Virus record (IMG/VR): IMGVR_UViG_3300035660_000002
Coordinates: 62,001-126,000 of that record
Reading direction: 5' to 3' (one strand)
From: a virus
DNA length: 64,000 bases
A program made the position numbers and the translations under genes. Position 1 is the stretch's first letter. Every line of letters begins with the position of its first letter. The notes beneath the pieces were generated by a model. The model was not told the origin of the DNA. It did not search any database and saw only the letters and a program-made list of their open reading frames with translations. Below, piece after piece: positions 20,061 to 29,603 of the stretch.

Positions 20061-23000
20061 GTGAGAACCCTCCATAGTACTTCGAGTTGGTACCGTCATA
20101 TACAAACATGATGATATCAACTTTACCATTCGTGAGTGTTAAAGTCGGAGCTGTTCCACCAGACCATAAGACAGTTGCAGGCCATGTGACCGTTCCAGCA
20201 GCACCAGCGGCAGGTTGCTTCAAGATCAACATATACCTACCACCATCCTTAGGATTATTGAATGTAGGGGCAGAGTGTGCACCATTACCAAGTTGAACAT
20301 AATGCACGTTACCTTCATTCCAATCAGTTGTCCATGTACTTACAGCTACAGTATCTGTCTTCTTAGGTGAAACATACTGACCTTGTACATCCAAGTTCCT
20401 TGTAAGATTCACGTCACCTGTAGATAGATCTCCTTTAACTGCTCCGCCAATGTTCAACTCGTTACTAGCAGTTGCCGAAGACGCTACTATCCCATATCCA
20501 ATCAGAATGTTATTGGAACCTGTAGTAGTAGATATCCCTGCCTGTGTCCCAACCATGATATTCTGATCGCCAGTTGTAAGTACATAACCAGCTTGATAAC
20601 CAATTGCTACGTTATCATCACCTACCGTATTCGAATACAGAGATACCTCACCGATAGCAATGTTCCTATTAGCTACTTTACTTGCTCTTAATGCGTATCT
20701 GCCAATTGCTACGTTGTCGGAACTCGAGACTGCAGATTCCATCGCTGAGTAACCGACTGCAACGTTATACTGTCCGACTGTCAAATTAGTCAACGTTGCA
20801 TTGCCTATGGCGATGTTCTGTGGTCCAGTCTGCAGACTGAACAGAGCTGTGTTGCCTAAGGCGAGATTGTTGCTCGCTAAGGAGTTACACGCTCCAGCAT
20901 TCGTCCCTATAAGCAGGTTGTTTCTACCTGCATTATTCGCTCGGAACTCGTTAACTGTTATACTCGTAGGATCTTTCAGTAGCATGAGAGCCGCTGATAA
21001 TGTAATCTCCCTGCATGTTACATTATCTATTGAACCTACCCACGCCGCAGACGCAGAAAATTGAAGATCTACCGTGCTTATTGTTGGCCCCACAACTACT
21101 ATTTGCCCGGTTATTGTTCCGTTTTCTTCTCCAAGAGTTACTGAGTCTGCCCCTCCCAATCTGGCTGTAAGCGTTCCGGGAGTGGTCGTAGTCACATCAA
21201 AAGAAATACGGTAATATGTAGACGTGGATATTGCCAGCGTTTGTGACAAACTGCTCGAGGATCCAGCTGCGTGGTTTGCTCCGGCACCCCCAGGAATTGA
21301 CCAGCCTGTTCCTTTTGTCCATCCACTGTCCGTGTCAAAAGTTCCGTTTGTGACTAAGTCAGATCCATATGCCGCCTCGTTGCCAGATGTGGGCTGTATT
21401 GTAAGTTGGTTCGAGATCTGCTGATTGACTACATAACTGTTACTCCATCTAAAGGAGCCAGATCCCAAAGAATATGTATTGTCTGTTTTGGGAAATGCGT
21501 CACCAGCAAAGTATGAGATTCCTGTTACGCTAATCCCACTGTGTGTGATTCTGAACCTTTCCGATGTGATATCATGATAGAGTGTGGAGAATACCATATT
21601 CGAATAATTATTCAATTGCGTATTGTCAACCATGATCGTATCGATGACTCCCATATCCACATCGAGATGCCCTAAAAATCCTTGTGCTCTTGCGCCTATT
21701 ATACGAATCCTGACACCACCGTCTGGAGCTGTTGCGCCGAGAAATGGAGTATTTACTAAAGTAAGCTCTTCATCCAAATCACTATTCCCTGAGCTAACTG
21801 CGAGATTGTTTTGAAATTCAGAAGAATCGGCTGAAAAACTCATAATTCTAGTACTTGGAACATATGAAATTGATCCCATGTTTGTTCCGTCATCTGTAAA
21901 TGCAAGCGTCGGTGGGAGTAAAGGATCTACATCTACTATAACAAAGTAATCCTTAAACACTCCTACATTGCCCCAAGTCGGGCTTGTGCTATACGGTGCT
22001 ATCATCGGATATGTTTCACCGACAATAGTAGCTGTTTCCACCTTCCAATAATTATCGTCTGTTCCGAACCTAGAGTTGAGACCTGCATGGATCGATGGTG
22101 CCACATCTACTTCATTATTTACTACGTCATATGTAAACACGCCATCCGTTCCGGAAGTTCCTAGATGCAGAGACGCCCCCGACAGATAGAGATTGTTCCA
22201 TCTTAACAGATCCGTACCAAGATCGTAGGTTGCGGTCGTAGTCGGATTGATACTGGCAGTTGCATCGATGATAGCGGAACTCGGAGCGAGAGTCAGGTTA
22301 CATGAACCAACTGTCGTAATCTGAGGGACGTCAGCGACTGTTTTAAGACTGATATAATCACTCGTGTCGCCACTAGCATAGAATCGCACGTCTCCTGCGG
22401 TACCCGCACCTGCTCCTAATCCTGCAGTAAGAATTACATTACCGCCATTCCCTGCCACAGTACCATTAGCTGCGGTTAAGAAGACATTCCCACCATTCCC
22501 TGATGTAGGTGATTGAGACTTCAGCCCGACCGCTTGCGAAGACACGTTGTTGTAGCTACCAAGGATTGTGAAATCTCCGATTGCTAATCCCGCACCCACG
22601 TATACACCAGTGATTGTCGTTTTAAGCCCTGCAACCGTACTCGTCCCAAGAAGACCAAACTGTGCAGTATCGGCACCAGATCCGTATATCGCTAACCCAG
22701 CGTAAACACCAGATGTATTACTCCCTGAATAGGTCGCTAACACATCTGAGTCACTATAATTCATATATGCATATCTATTCGAGACATTCCAAAGCTGCAA
22801 TTCTGGACTACCTGTTGCATCTTTGTCGAGAACTATATTACCGAAGAACCTATTCGTACCACCTTCAGAATAGATTGAATAATTAGACGCTGCACCTGAG
22901 ACACCCTTGATGTAGAGTCCATACTTATTCGTGACTACCATATTCGCTGATGCCAAATCCACATAATAACCGTAAAGGCTTCCTACTGTGGTAATCACTG

Positions 23001-25710
23001 ATGATGCACCCACATCTGCTCTATATACATATGCATTAGTTACTGCCACAGGGTTCCCAGTAGCATTAATGGTGCAACTAATCCCTTGTAACGCATTATA
23101 AGTCATGTTGTTCGTGAGAGCATTTGCTGTCACGTTCAGCCCAGTCACGAATCCAAACGTGGATAACACAGGAGCTGCTGCACCAGCAGATTGGGCGAAG
23201 ATGTACGCACCAGTTAACGTATTCGTGGTATTTCCAGCATACCCTGCACCTGTCATCGATTCACCAACATACAAACCACGAGCAGTTACACCAGGAACTG
23301 CATGTACGGTAAAAGTATCCTCAAGACGCACATAATCTATAAAGGTGGTTCCCATAACTCTTGCATTGTTAGAAGCTGAAAGCCGATAAGCTGATGCTGC
23401 GGTGGTGCCTATGGAGAGTTTCGTATCGTCCCATGTTAGATTAGCACTGGCTCCAAACACTCCAGAATCATTGAATATGACTTGACTATTCGCCCCAGGA
23501 GCTTCGATGGATGGGGAGTGAATCTCATCGACATAAATATTCGCCCACCTTAATGCAGGACTACCAAGATCGTATAAGTCATCTTGATCGGGTCCGACAG
23601 ACCCATCAACCTGAAGCTTGAATGAGGCTGGATCTGGTACACCGATACCGACATTAACCGCATCTGCCCCTGTACCGCCAAGAACCATCGAGTTGTTCGC
23701 ACTGACTACCGCATTAAGTCCTATAGCTGTGGCATAAGTTAACCCTGCGACACCAGTACCAGATCCTGTACCAATGAAGATGCTGTTATTCCCAGTGTGT
23801 CCTGCCCCCGCACTAGATCCGAGTGCGACGTTATTTACACCTATGACAAGATTCGGTAAGGACACAATTCCTATAGCAGTATTATTTGACCCAGTTGTGA
23901 CGGAACTCATCGTTGTATTCCCTACACCAATGTTATTAGAACCTGTGCTATCAGCAGCTAGCGTTCCTTTACCTACTGCAATGTTACTGTCACCTGAAGT
24001 TAGCCCAGCCAATGTAGACTCACCATAACCATAGTTATCCACACCCGATGTAGAGAAGTTGCCCGCTGTCTTCCCCCAGAACAGGTTCCTTCCAGGAGTT
24101 GAGCTAAAGTTGTGATAGACGGTAACTCCAGCCTGAAGTATCTGTCCTCCAACCCCTCCAGCCGTATCAGGAAAATTCCACTGATTGGCATAGGCATTCT
24201 GAAAGTACGCACCTACATTACCAAGATTCGCAACATCTGTAACAGCTGGTATAATCGATCCATTATTCGTCAATCCCACTGCTGGAAGCCAGTCCTCCAA
24301 CTCAGTGTGTTCTGCATTGGTGAAGTGATAATACTCAGCTGGAGCCCCACCCTGTAAACCGCCAAGTGCATTATGGCTAAATAACGATGCGAAGATTACC
24401 CAGTCCGTTCCGTTGTGGACATAGGCAGAGCCTAGATTATCAACATATGCTGCGAATCCTGCAGAGACAACAGTCACGTCCCAAGTTGCACCATTATATT
24501 GATAGATATTGTCTTTCACCCAACCAGTTCCAGCAACAGAACAGATGTAACGATCATCCAGAACGGGTCCTACAGGAAGTCCGGCTGATGCATCCCAGAA
24601 ATCGATAACCGATTCCTGCCACGAGAGTCCCGCTACGAAGTTGTCTACATACACCTTGTTCGTCACATCGAAATCTGTCCCAGGAGTAGCAGTTAATACT
24701 ATTCTGTTACCATTCATATCCAAAACACCACTGATACGGACTTTCTTATCGATACGGAGTTCGTTCGCACCCGTATCATAAAGAAGTGTAACTTCATCTC
24801 CAGAATCTCCAAGATGAATAGATGAACCCGTGACATAGATATTCGCCCATCTCACAGTGTCCGATCCAAGAGTATATGTATCACCTGCTCCAGGTATGAT
24901 ATCGTGCGTTGTCAACGTATCTGTCGTCTTATCCCATAATAGATTAGCTGCACCTGCCGTCACACCACCATCATTGAAGAGCACATTCGTATCTGCTCCA
25001 GGTGCTACTGCTCCAGAAGGTGCCCATGACATCACTCCGCCTGTAGTACAGGAAAGTGTGTACCCATCTACAGCTGGGTAATCTCCTGGAAGGAAATAAA
25101 TGAGCGTGGTAGCGAGTCCTGGTGATAAGAATCCCTGATAGTTACCGAATCCTCCTCCTAACTCTGCGACAATAAGTCCCCGACACCCTGCTATGCCTGA
25201 ATTTGTTACGAGGAATTTCGGGTCTCCACCGACGGTGAGAGTGAGCAAAGTATTAAACACTCCAGGAGCAGAGGTCTCTGTCACATTGAGAACAATGCCA
25301 CTGTAGTTCCCCGCTGCTTTATTAACATCGGCGTCTATCGTCAGGATATTCTCATCCCCTAAAGCTGCATTCATCGTTCTGTTGTAAAGGAAGTTGTCAT
25401 TACCCTCGATGGTTTGTGCCCCAGTAAAATACGCCATCTGCGTATCTGCGCCTGTACCAGTGATTGTTGTAGAGCCAGCACCGATAGGTTGCCAAAGTCC
25501 AGTAGCTTCATTGTACACGTACACAATATGTGTATCCAACACCACGCGAACTGAACCGTCTGACGTCAATGGCTCTAAGTCTGCCGCTGTATCTCTAGGC
25601 GCTTTCCATCGAGGAGACGCACCTCCGCCATCCGGCTGCGCTATCACATTTGGAATGTTCCATAGAAGCATTGATCCTATCAAAAAATAAGCGAGTATTT
25701 TTCTAGTCAT
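20050..25710 (-). CDS. giant fibre/adhesin-like protein, 1886 aa, with export signal
   Basis: Starts at ATG 25710, eight bases behind GGAGG, with a signal peptide (TRKILAYFLIGSMLLWNIPN, then VIAQ). Two blocks of YadA-head-like repeats (residues about 550-690 and 1597-1737) show units such as GSNNTAIGI, DDNVAIGYQAG and QNIMVGTQAG, which stack as left-handed beta-rolls in trimeric adhesins. Phage-fibre modules LGS..LRWANIYV occur at least four times. C-terminal residues form VYDGTNSKYYGGFSLAY. Likely a trimeric receptor-binding fibre or surface adhesin. The gene is as long as all the hub genes together and borders another exported protein. Whether the signal is cleaved in virions is unknown. 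Confidence 0.75.
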   Translation of the reverse strand: MTRKILAYFLIGSMLLWNIPNVIAQPDGGGASPRWKAPRDTAADLEPLTSDGSVRVVLDTHIVYVYNEATGLWQPIGAGSTTITGTGADTQMAYFTGAQTIEGNDNFLYNRTMNAALGDENILTIDADVNKAAGNYSGIVLNVTETSAPGVFNTLLTLTVGGDPKFLVTNSGIAGCRGLIVAELGGGFGNYQGFLSPGLATTLIYFLPGDYPAVDGYTLSCTTGGVMSWAPSGAVAPGADTNVLFNDGGVTAGAANLLWDKTTDTLTTHDIIPGAGDTYTLGSDTVRWANIYVTGSSIHLGDSGDEVTLLYDTGANELRIDKKVRISGVLDMNGNRIVLTATPGTDFDVTNKVYVDNFVAGLSWQESVIDFWDASAGLPVGPVLDDRYICSVAGTGWVKDNIYQYNGATWDVTVVSAGFAAYVDNLGSAYVHNGTDWVIFASLFSHNALGGLQGGAPAEYYHFTNAEHTELEDWLPAVGLTNNGSIIPAVTDVANLGNVGAYFQNAYANQWNFPDTAGGVGGQILQAGVTVYHNFSSTPGRNLFWGKTAGNFSTSGVDNYGYGESTLAGLTSGDSNIAVGKGTLAADSTGSNNIGVGNTTMSSVTTGSNNTAIGIVSLPNLVIGVNNVALGSSAGAGHTGNNSIFIGTGSGTGVAGLTYATAIGLNAVVSANNSMVLGGTGADAVNVGIGVPDPASFKLQVDGSVGPDQDDLYDLGSPALRWANIYVDEIHSPSIEAPGANSQVIFNDSGVFGASANLTWDDTKLSIGTTAASAYRLSASNNARVMGTTFIDYVRLEDTFTVHAVPGVTARGLYVGESMTGAGYAGNTTNTLTGAYIFAQSAGAAAPVLSTFGFVTGLNVTANALTNNMTYNALQGISCTINATGNPVAVTNAYVYRADVGASSVITTVGSLYGYYVDLASANMVVTNKYGLYIKGVSGAASNYSIYSEGGTNRFFGNIVLDKDATGSPELQLWNVSNRYAYMNYSDSDVLATYSGSNTSGVYAGLAIYGSGADTAQFGLLGTSTVAGLKTTITGVYVGAGLAIGDFTILGSYNNVSSQAVGLKSQSPTSGNGGNVFLTAANGTVAGNGGNVILTAGLGAGAGTAGDVRFYASGDTSDYISLKTVADVPQITTVGSCNLTLAPSSAIIDATASINPTTTATYDLGTDLLRWNNLYLSGASLHLGTSGTDGVFTYDVVNNEVDVAPSIHAGLNSRFGTDDNYWKVETATIVGETYPMIAPYSTSPTWGNVGVFKDYFVIVDVDPLLPPTLAFTDDGTNMGSISYVPSTRIMSFSADSSEFQNNLAVSSGNSDLDEELTLVNTPFLGATAPDGGVRIRIIGARAQGFLGHLDVDMGVIDTIMVDNTQLNNYSNMVFSTLYHDITSERFRITHSGISVTGISYFAGDAFPKTDNTYSLGSGSFRWSNSYVVNQQISNQLTIQPTSGNEAAYGSDLVTNGTFDTDSGWTKGTGWSIPGGAGANHAAGSSSSLSQTLAISTSTYYRISFDVTTTTPGTLTARLGGADSVTLGEENGTITGQIVVVGPTISTVDLQFSASAAWVGSIDNVTCREITLSAALMLLKDPTSITVNEFRANNAGRNNLLIGTNAGACNSLASNNLALGNTALFSLQTGPQNIAIGNATLTNLTVGQYNVAVGYSAMESAVSSSDNVAIGRYALRASKVANRNIAIGEVSLYSNTVGDDNVAIGYQAGYVLTTGDQNIMVGTQAGISTTTGSNNILIGYGIVASSATASNELNIGGAVKGDLSTGDVNLTRNLDVQGQYVSPKKTDTVAVSTWTTDWNEGNVHYVQLGNGAHSAPTFNNPKDGGRYMLILKQPAAGAAGTVTWPATVLWSGGTAPTLTLTNGKVDIIMFVYDGTNSKYYGGFSLAY

Positions 25711-25730
25711 GGCTTGTTCCTCCATTAGAA

Positions 25731-26177
25731 TTAGAGTTTGTAAATATTTACATAGATCGTCCCAATAATCACGCAGTGTATATCTATGGATTCTACCACC
25801 CGCGATACGTATTTTCTACCCCAGTTCTGCCCTTCTGTGATAAGAATTGGAGGCGTCACAGCTACTGACGAAGGGTACACCATAACCATAGGGCCGTTCA
25901 TCCTAATCTGAAATTCTCCAGATTCTACATAGAACGTGATGAAGTACCCCTTCGTATCGCTTGCGCCAACAGATATTGTAGAAAGATTGGCTCCTGCCTT
26001 AGCACTGTACTTTTGTGCCAGTATGACTGGGTTGAAGTTCGGCAGGTTGCTTATCCAAGATAGCCCTGCCGGTAACGTTCCCTCTATATAGCTGCTGACC
26101 TCGATAGTACTTCTTGCCGGGAATCTTATTGAGCCGACAGTGATATCGGCATTGGTTGAGTTTCTATAAGTTGGCAT
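25731..26177 (-). CDS. small beta-structured fibre-associated protein
   Basis: 148 residues behind GGAGGAACAG. The chain starts PTYRNSTNADITVGSIRFPA, a strand-rich opening common in phage accessory tail proteins, and continues with short beta segments to VIIGTIYVNIYKL. No signal peptide or enzymatic motif. Location just upstream of the giant fibre gene suggests a fibre connector or chaperone; this is inferred from position only. Confidence 0.5.
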   Translation of the reverse strand: MPTYRNSTNADITVGSIRFPARSTIEVSSYIEGTLPAGLSWISNLPNFNPVILAQKYSAKAGANLSTISVGASDTKGYFITFYVESGEFQIRMNGPMVMVYPSSVAVTPPILITEGQNWGRKYVSRVVESIDIHCVIIGTIYVNIYKL

Positions 26178-26191
26178 ATTCTGTTCCTCCT

Positions 26192-26473
26192 TTAGGTCTT
26201 GTTTTTCAATTCACCAGTAACCATCATCAAATAAAGTATATCTTGTTGAGCCTTTGCGGCTCTATCGGTAAGCGTTCCTATCTTTCCCTGCAAATACGCA
26301 ATTTTGTCTGTGCTCTCGTCTACTACCTTTTCTATCATATCAATTCCACTTTTGATCTTCGATATGCCTTTTTCTATTTCAGCAATATGCTTCTCGATCC
26401 TGTCTATTCTTTGATTGATACGCCGTACCATTTCCAGCTCGACCAGCATCAATACGATGAGTATGATCAACAT
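26192..26473 (-). CDS. membrane-anchored coiled-coil protein
   Basis: 93 residues. A short hydrophobic N-terminus (LIILIVLMLVELEMV) anchors a long coiled coil rich in Ile/Lys/Glu heptads (RIDRIEKHIAEIEKGISKIK, VDESTDKIAYLQGKI). Its build recalls inner-membrane spanin subunits, but it is far from the lysis block and next to fibre genes. The start lies within the last codons of the 53-residue Cys-rich gene. Confidence 0.5.
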   Translation of the reverse strand: MLIILIVLMLVELEMVRRINQRIDRIEKHIAEIEKGISKIKSGIDMIEKVVDESTDKIAYLQGKIGTLTDRAAKAQQDILYLMMVTGELKNKT

Positions 26474-26628
26474 TTTTTACACGTTCCCGATGCATCGACC
26501 ATGTCTCTCATCGGGCAGTCTGCTGTCGCTTTCAGAGTGAACTGGCCTCTTATAGCACATTTACCTCTCTTCTTACAGAAGTTCTGCCAGTCGCACACTG
26601 TTGTGTCTACTTTCGCTTCGCACGCCAT
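26467..26628 (-). CDS. small cysteine-rich protein, 53 aa
   Basis: Read from ATG 26628 behind GGGAGGTGCGT. It has seven Cys (CEAK, VCDWQNFCKKRGKCAIRG, DCP, TCKKC), spaced like a small zinc- or disulphide-stabilised domain. The strong ribosome-binding site and the seven-base overlap with the following gene support it. No family recognised. Confidence 0.6.
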   Translation of the reverse strand: MACEAKVDTTVCDWQNFCKKRGKCAIRGQFTLKATADCPMRDMVDASGTCKKC

Positions 26629-26650
26629 ACGCACCTCCCTTGGTCATAGG

Positions 26651-27568
26651 CTATGCATTACTAATAGAATACTCTACTCTGTGTTCCTCGTTCATCACTA
26701 TGTCAAGAACATCGTTCAATACTCGTTTATCATGTTCTTTGCCTTCCCAGAACATTCCCACATGAAGCACATTCGGATCATGCCACATTCCAGACAGCTT
26801 CCTGCCCGGTGGCTTCGGAAACGGTGGATAGTACACAACAGTCGGGACATACAGCACGTTCGCTATTGCCATCAGGCCACTGCATGCGCCAAAGTAGCAC
26901 TGTGACTGCTGAATCAGCGCCAGCACTTCCACAAGCTCTGGGGTCTTGCCCACAAGGTTAATTGCCGGCAATCCTTGCTCTATCATTCCGTTGCATATAT
27001 CCGTGGTGTAGTCATCGTATGATCCTCCTATAAATATCGGCATCCATCCAGTCTTCTTCTGCACAAACTTCACGATGTCGATGGAATCTTCTATCTCATA
27101 GTACCCCCACTCTTTCTTTGTGCCGTAGGATGAGAAATTCACGATAAAGCAGTCGTTCTTAATGCATTTGTCCAGCACACCATTTATTCGATAGTGGAAG
27201 TCTACGTTCGGGATCTCGCTATGCATCCATGTTTCCAAACGAATCCCTGCCTCCAACAAGGAGTTGCACTCTATAAACTTCATCTCTGTATCGTTCAGCT
27301 CACTGTATGATTTGACATTCACTACATCAGCAAACCCATTTCTAGGAAACGCCTCAAGTATGTTTTTGTCGTTCCATCTGGTCGCATACCTCGGATCGGC
27401 TCTGAATCCCACAACCTTATCCTTAGGTAGTAGCTTCAGAAACGCCTGCATACGATCAGGGTTTCCTCCTGCATAGTTGATGTCGAACTGATCTCCTGTC
27501 GTTATGACCTTTGACCACAGCCATGAGAAATCACCAATCCCGGACGCAACCAATATCTTTTTTATCAT
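26651..27568 (-). CDS. GT9-like glycosyltransferase (heptosyltransferase type)
   Basis: 305 residues from ATG 27568 behind GGAAGTGAGCAT. Residues IKKILVASGIGDFSWLW form the N-terminal Rossmann start typical of GT-B enzymes. The C-terminal region carries GWMPIFIGGSYDD, then LVGKTPELVEVLALIQQSQC and a GACSGLMAIANVLYVPTVV nucleotide-sugar site, the pattern of ADP-heptose:LPS heptosyltransferases. The usual donor-site motifs are less perfect, so donor specificity is open. It starts a block of sugar-modifying genes and shares a four-base overlap with the methyltransferase gene upstream. A role in modifying host surface glycan or phage components is inferred. Confidence 0.7.
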   Translation of the reverse strand: MIKKILVASGIGDFSWLWSKVITTGDQFDINYAGGNPDRMQAFLKLLPKDKVVGFRADPRYATRWNDKNILEAFPRNGFADVVNVKSYSELNDTEMKFIECNSLLEAGIRLETWMHSEIPNVDFHYRINGVLDKCIKNDCFIVNFSSYGTKKEWGYYEIEDSIDIVKFVQKKTGWMPIFIGGSYDDYTTDICNGMIEQGLPAINLVGKTPELVEVLALIQQSQCYFGACSGLMAIANVLYVPTVVYYPPFPKPPGRKLSGMWHDPNVLHVGMFWEGKEHDKRVLNDVLDIVMNEEHRVEYSISNA

Positions 27569-28062
27569 ATGCTCACTTCCTTTTTTAGTATTGCCACGCA
27601 GTCCTGTCCCTTCCAAAATATATTAATCTCTTTAAGCTTCTTGGTTCTCTTCACAAACAGGAACCTCATTCCGTCCGGGTAGAACCTCCAGCAGTCCACC
27701 GGGAACTTATGCTCACACCAAGCACATGGCGCTATGATGCACATGATGCCCCCCAGCTTGAGTATACGTGTGGCTTCGTCTGCCCATGCATAAATGTCCT
27801 CTACATGTTCTAAGACTTGCCCGGACACTACTACATCGTACACTTCGTCAGCTATAGGATAGTGATACATATCCTTGGTGACGATATCCACATTCTTGCC
27901 TACAGATGTATCCAACCCCTCATATATCCATAGAGGTTTGTCAAACAGCTTTCGGTACGATCCTCCCATATCCATCGCACCTATGTCTAGTATCCTTAGG
28001 TACTTTTCTGGATTTAGAGTGGCTACAAATTCAGTCATTCGTTCAATGGACGTCTGATGCAT
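27565..28062 (-). CDS. class I SAM methyltransferase
   Basis: 165 residues behind AGGAGGAAGA. Motif I is ILDIGAMDMGGSY (G-x-G region, residues 24-36), motif II ends in the acidic YEGLDTS, motif IV is YDVVVSGQVLEHVEDIY, and motif V ILKLGGIMCIIAP. This is the Methyltransf_11 type, usually acting on small molecules or sugars. No extra substrate domain is present. The gene lies in the glycosyltransferase block, so a sugar substrate is plausible. Confidence 0.8.
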   Translation of the reverse strand: MHQTSIERMTEFVATLNPEKYLRILDIGAMDMGGSYRKLFDKPLWIYEGLDTSVGKNVDIVTKDMYHYPIADEVYDVVVSGQVLEHVEDIYAWADEATRILKLGGIMCIIAPCAWCEHKFPVDCWRFYPDGMRFLFVKRTKKLKEINIFWKGQDCVAILKKEVSI

Positions 28063-28615
28063 TCTTCCTCCTGAACACGGTGATACCCATCTTATAGGGC
28101 TTGCCGAATGAGGTGACCTCTGCTATCCTCTCCTCCAGTAATACAATCTCGGCTATGGCCTTCTTGACGTAAGCGTTACCGTATGTATCATGAAAAGCGA
28201 TAATGCCGCCGGGTCGTACAAACGGTGCATAGTTGTTATAATCTGCCTTCACATACTCGTAGAGGTGGTTACCATCGATGAACAGAAAATCAACCTGCCG
28301 TCCAGCAAGAGCTGTTCTAACTTGCTCGATAGTGCCCTTAGCTGTAGAGTCAGCTATTACCTTAATGAATGTCTGTGTTGGTTTATATACCTTACGGTCA
28401 CGTACCCTGTCCTCTATGTCTACACCTACTAGCAGAGCTGTCTCTTCAGCGAACTTAGACCATATGTTCATTGTCCCACCGCCAAACATTCCTATCTCCA
28501 AAATAGTGCTTATGTTAAGCTTAGACAATATCTCACACAGACCCGCTACCTCATCAGGATCCTGCGTGGGATGGTTCTCTTTCATTGCCGTCACTACAAT
28601 GTCTCGTATAATCAC
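28043..28615 (-). CDS. class I methyltransferase (Methyltransf_24/CmcI-like)
   Basis: 190 residues from a GTG start behind AGGAGTGTGAA. ILEIGMFGGGTMNIWSKFAE forms the SAM-binding loop, LLVGVDIEDR the ribose-binding acid, and VDFLFIDGNHLYEYVKADYN plus RPGGIIAFHDTYG the metal/catalytic part seen in the cephalosporin-hydroxylase-like O-methyltransferase group. It overlaps the next methyltransferase by 20 bases, so the two act in one operon. Substrate unknown; sugar O-methylation is a reasonable guess from the neighbours. Confidence 0.78.
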   Translation of the reverse strand: MIIRDIVVTAMKENHPTQDPDEVAGLCEILSKLNISTILEIGMFGGGTMNIWSKFAEETALLVGVDIEDRVRDRKVYKPTQTFIKVIADSTAKGTIEQVRTALAGRQVDFLFIDGNHLYEYVKADYNNYAPFVRPGGIIAFHDTYGNAYVKKAIAEIVLLEERIAEVTSFGKPYKMGITVFRRKNASDVH

Positions 28616-28616
28616 T

Positions 28617-29603
28617 TCACACTCCTAAAGTTTCTACATCATTATGAATGAACCAGTCACCCTTCATCTTCTCGTACAGCTCTGCCCCCACCTTCCAATC
28701 TTTGATCTTATCGGCCATAGGCTTGTTTCGCAACGCACATTTGTCTATGGTAATGCCATTCTTACGCGCCTCGCTCATTGCCATGTATAATAATGGAGAG
28801 GTGACGGCCTTGGCATATCCCCAGCTTTTTACCCACGCTTCACTGTTTCCAAATGTTCCGTGCATAATTTTGTCGCGTGGGTTCTTTGACACAGCCAAGG
28901 AGCGTTGTACTGCATTGGCCGCTTTTCCTCCGTAGTGCATTATCGAGGGGCCGGGAGCCGTAAATATGTTGTACCGTGAGAACATCCAACATCGAAACGA
29001 TATGTCCTCATCCCACACCCACGTGTTCTGACTGAATCCACCCACCTCTTCCCACATCTTGCGGCGCATGATGAATCCCGATCCGTGAACATTGATGTAG
29101 AGATTTTCTGGTTTCTCCCACGATGGGTTGTCTTCAAAGTTGTCTACAAAACCTCCCTGCAATATCTCTTTCTTATCCTTGATCCTTCCCTGTCTGACAA
29201 GTGTAAGTGCCTCCCACCACGACACTCCAATTAGGCCGGCACTTGACACATCATACCTATTAATGATCCTATCTATCCAAGAAGCAGGAGCTCCCTTCTT
29301 AACTAATATATCATCACCGAGAAGTATTATCCAATCCTCTTTGCTGTTCATGACAGCATATTGAGCTGCGCCTTGACAACATCCCCAGATAGGAGTTCTG
29401 TAATATTCCACATCATACTTGACACATACGGCTTTGTACTGGGCACTAACCTCGTCGGCTTTCATTGGATCCAGGCACTTGTCTTCAAACAACCTGACAG
29501 GCACGTTCTCGGGTACCCCTGCTTTACGAAGTGAACCCAACATGTATTCCATAAACTCCGGAATACCGTAGGTGATCACATTGATAGATATTGACGGCTT
29601 CAT
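28617..29603 (-). CDS. GT2-family glycosyltransferase
   Basis: 328 residues. The N-terminal KPSISINVITYGIPEFMEYM gives the first Rossmann strand; WIILLGDDILV is the DxD metal-nucleotide motif (about residues 92-102); HGSGFIMRRKMWEEVGGF followed by WDEDISFRCW is the acceptor/catalytic ED-x-x-x-R segment. All are standard for GT-A inverting transferases. The C-terminal 100 residues (SEAWVKSWGYAKAVTSPLLY) are not in the core family and may bind the acceptor. Stop and start overlaps tie it to the pyruvyl-transferase-like gene upstream. Confidence 0.85.
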   Translation of the reverse strand: MKPSISINVITYGIPEFMEYMLGSLRKAGVPENVPVRLFEDKCLDPMKADEVSAQYKAVCVKYDVEYYRTPIWGCCQGAAQYAVMNSKEDWIILLGDDILVKKGAPASWIDRIINRYDVSSAGLIGVSWWEALTLVRQGRIKDKKEILQGGFVDNFEDNPSWEKPENLYINVHGSGFIMRRKMWEEVGGFSQNTWVWDEDISFRCWMFSRYNIFTAPGPSIMHYGGKAANAVQRSLAVSKNPRDKIMHGTFGNSEAWVKSWGYAKAVTSPLLYMAMSEARKNGITIDKCALRNKPMADKIKDWKVGAELYEKMKGDWFIHNDVETLGV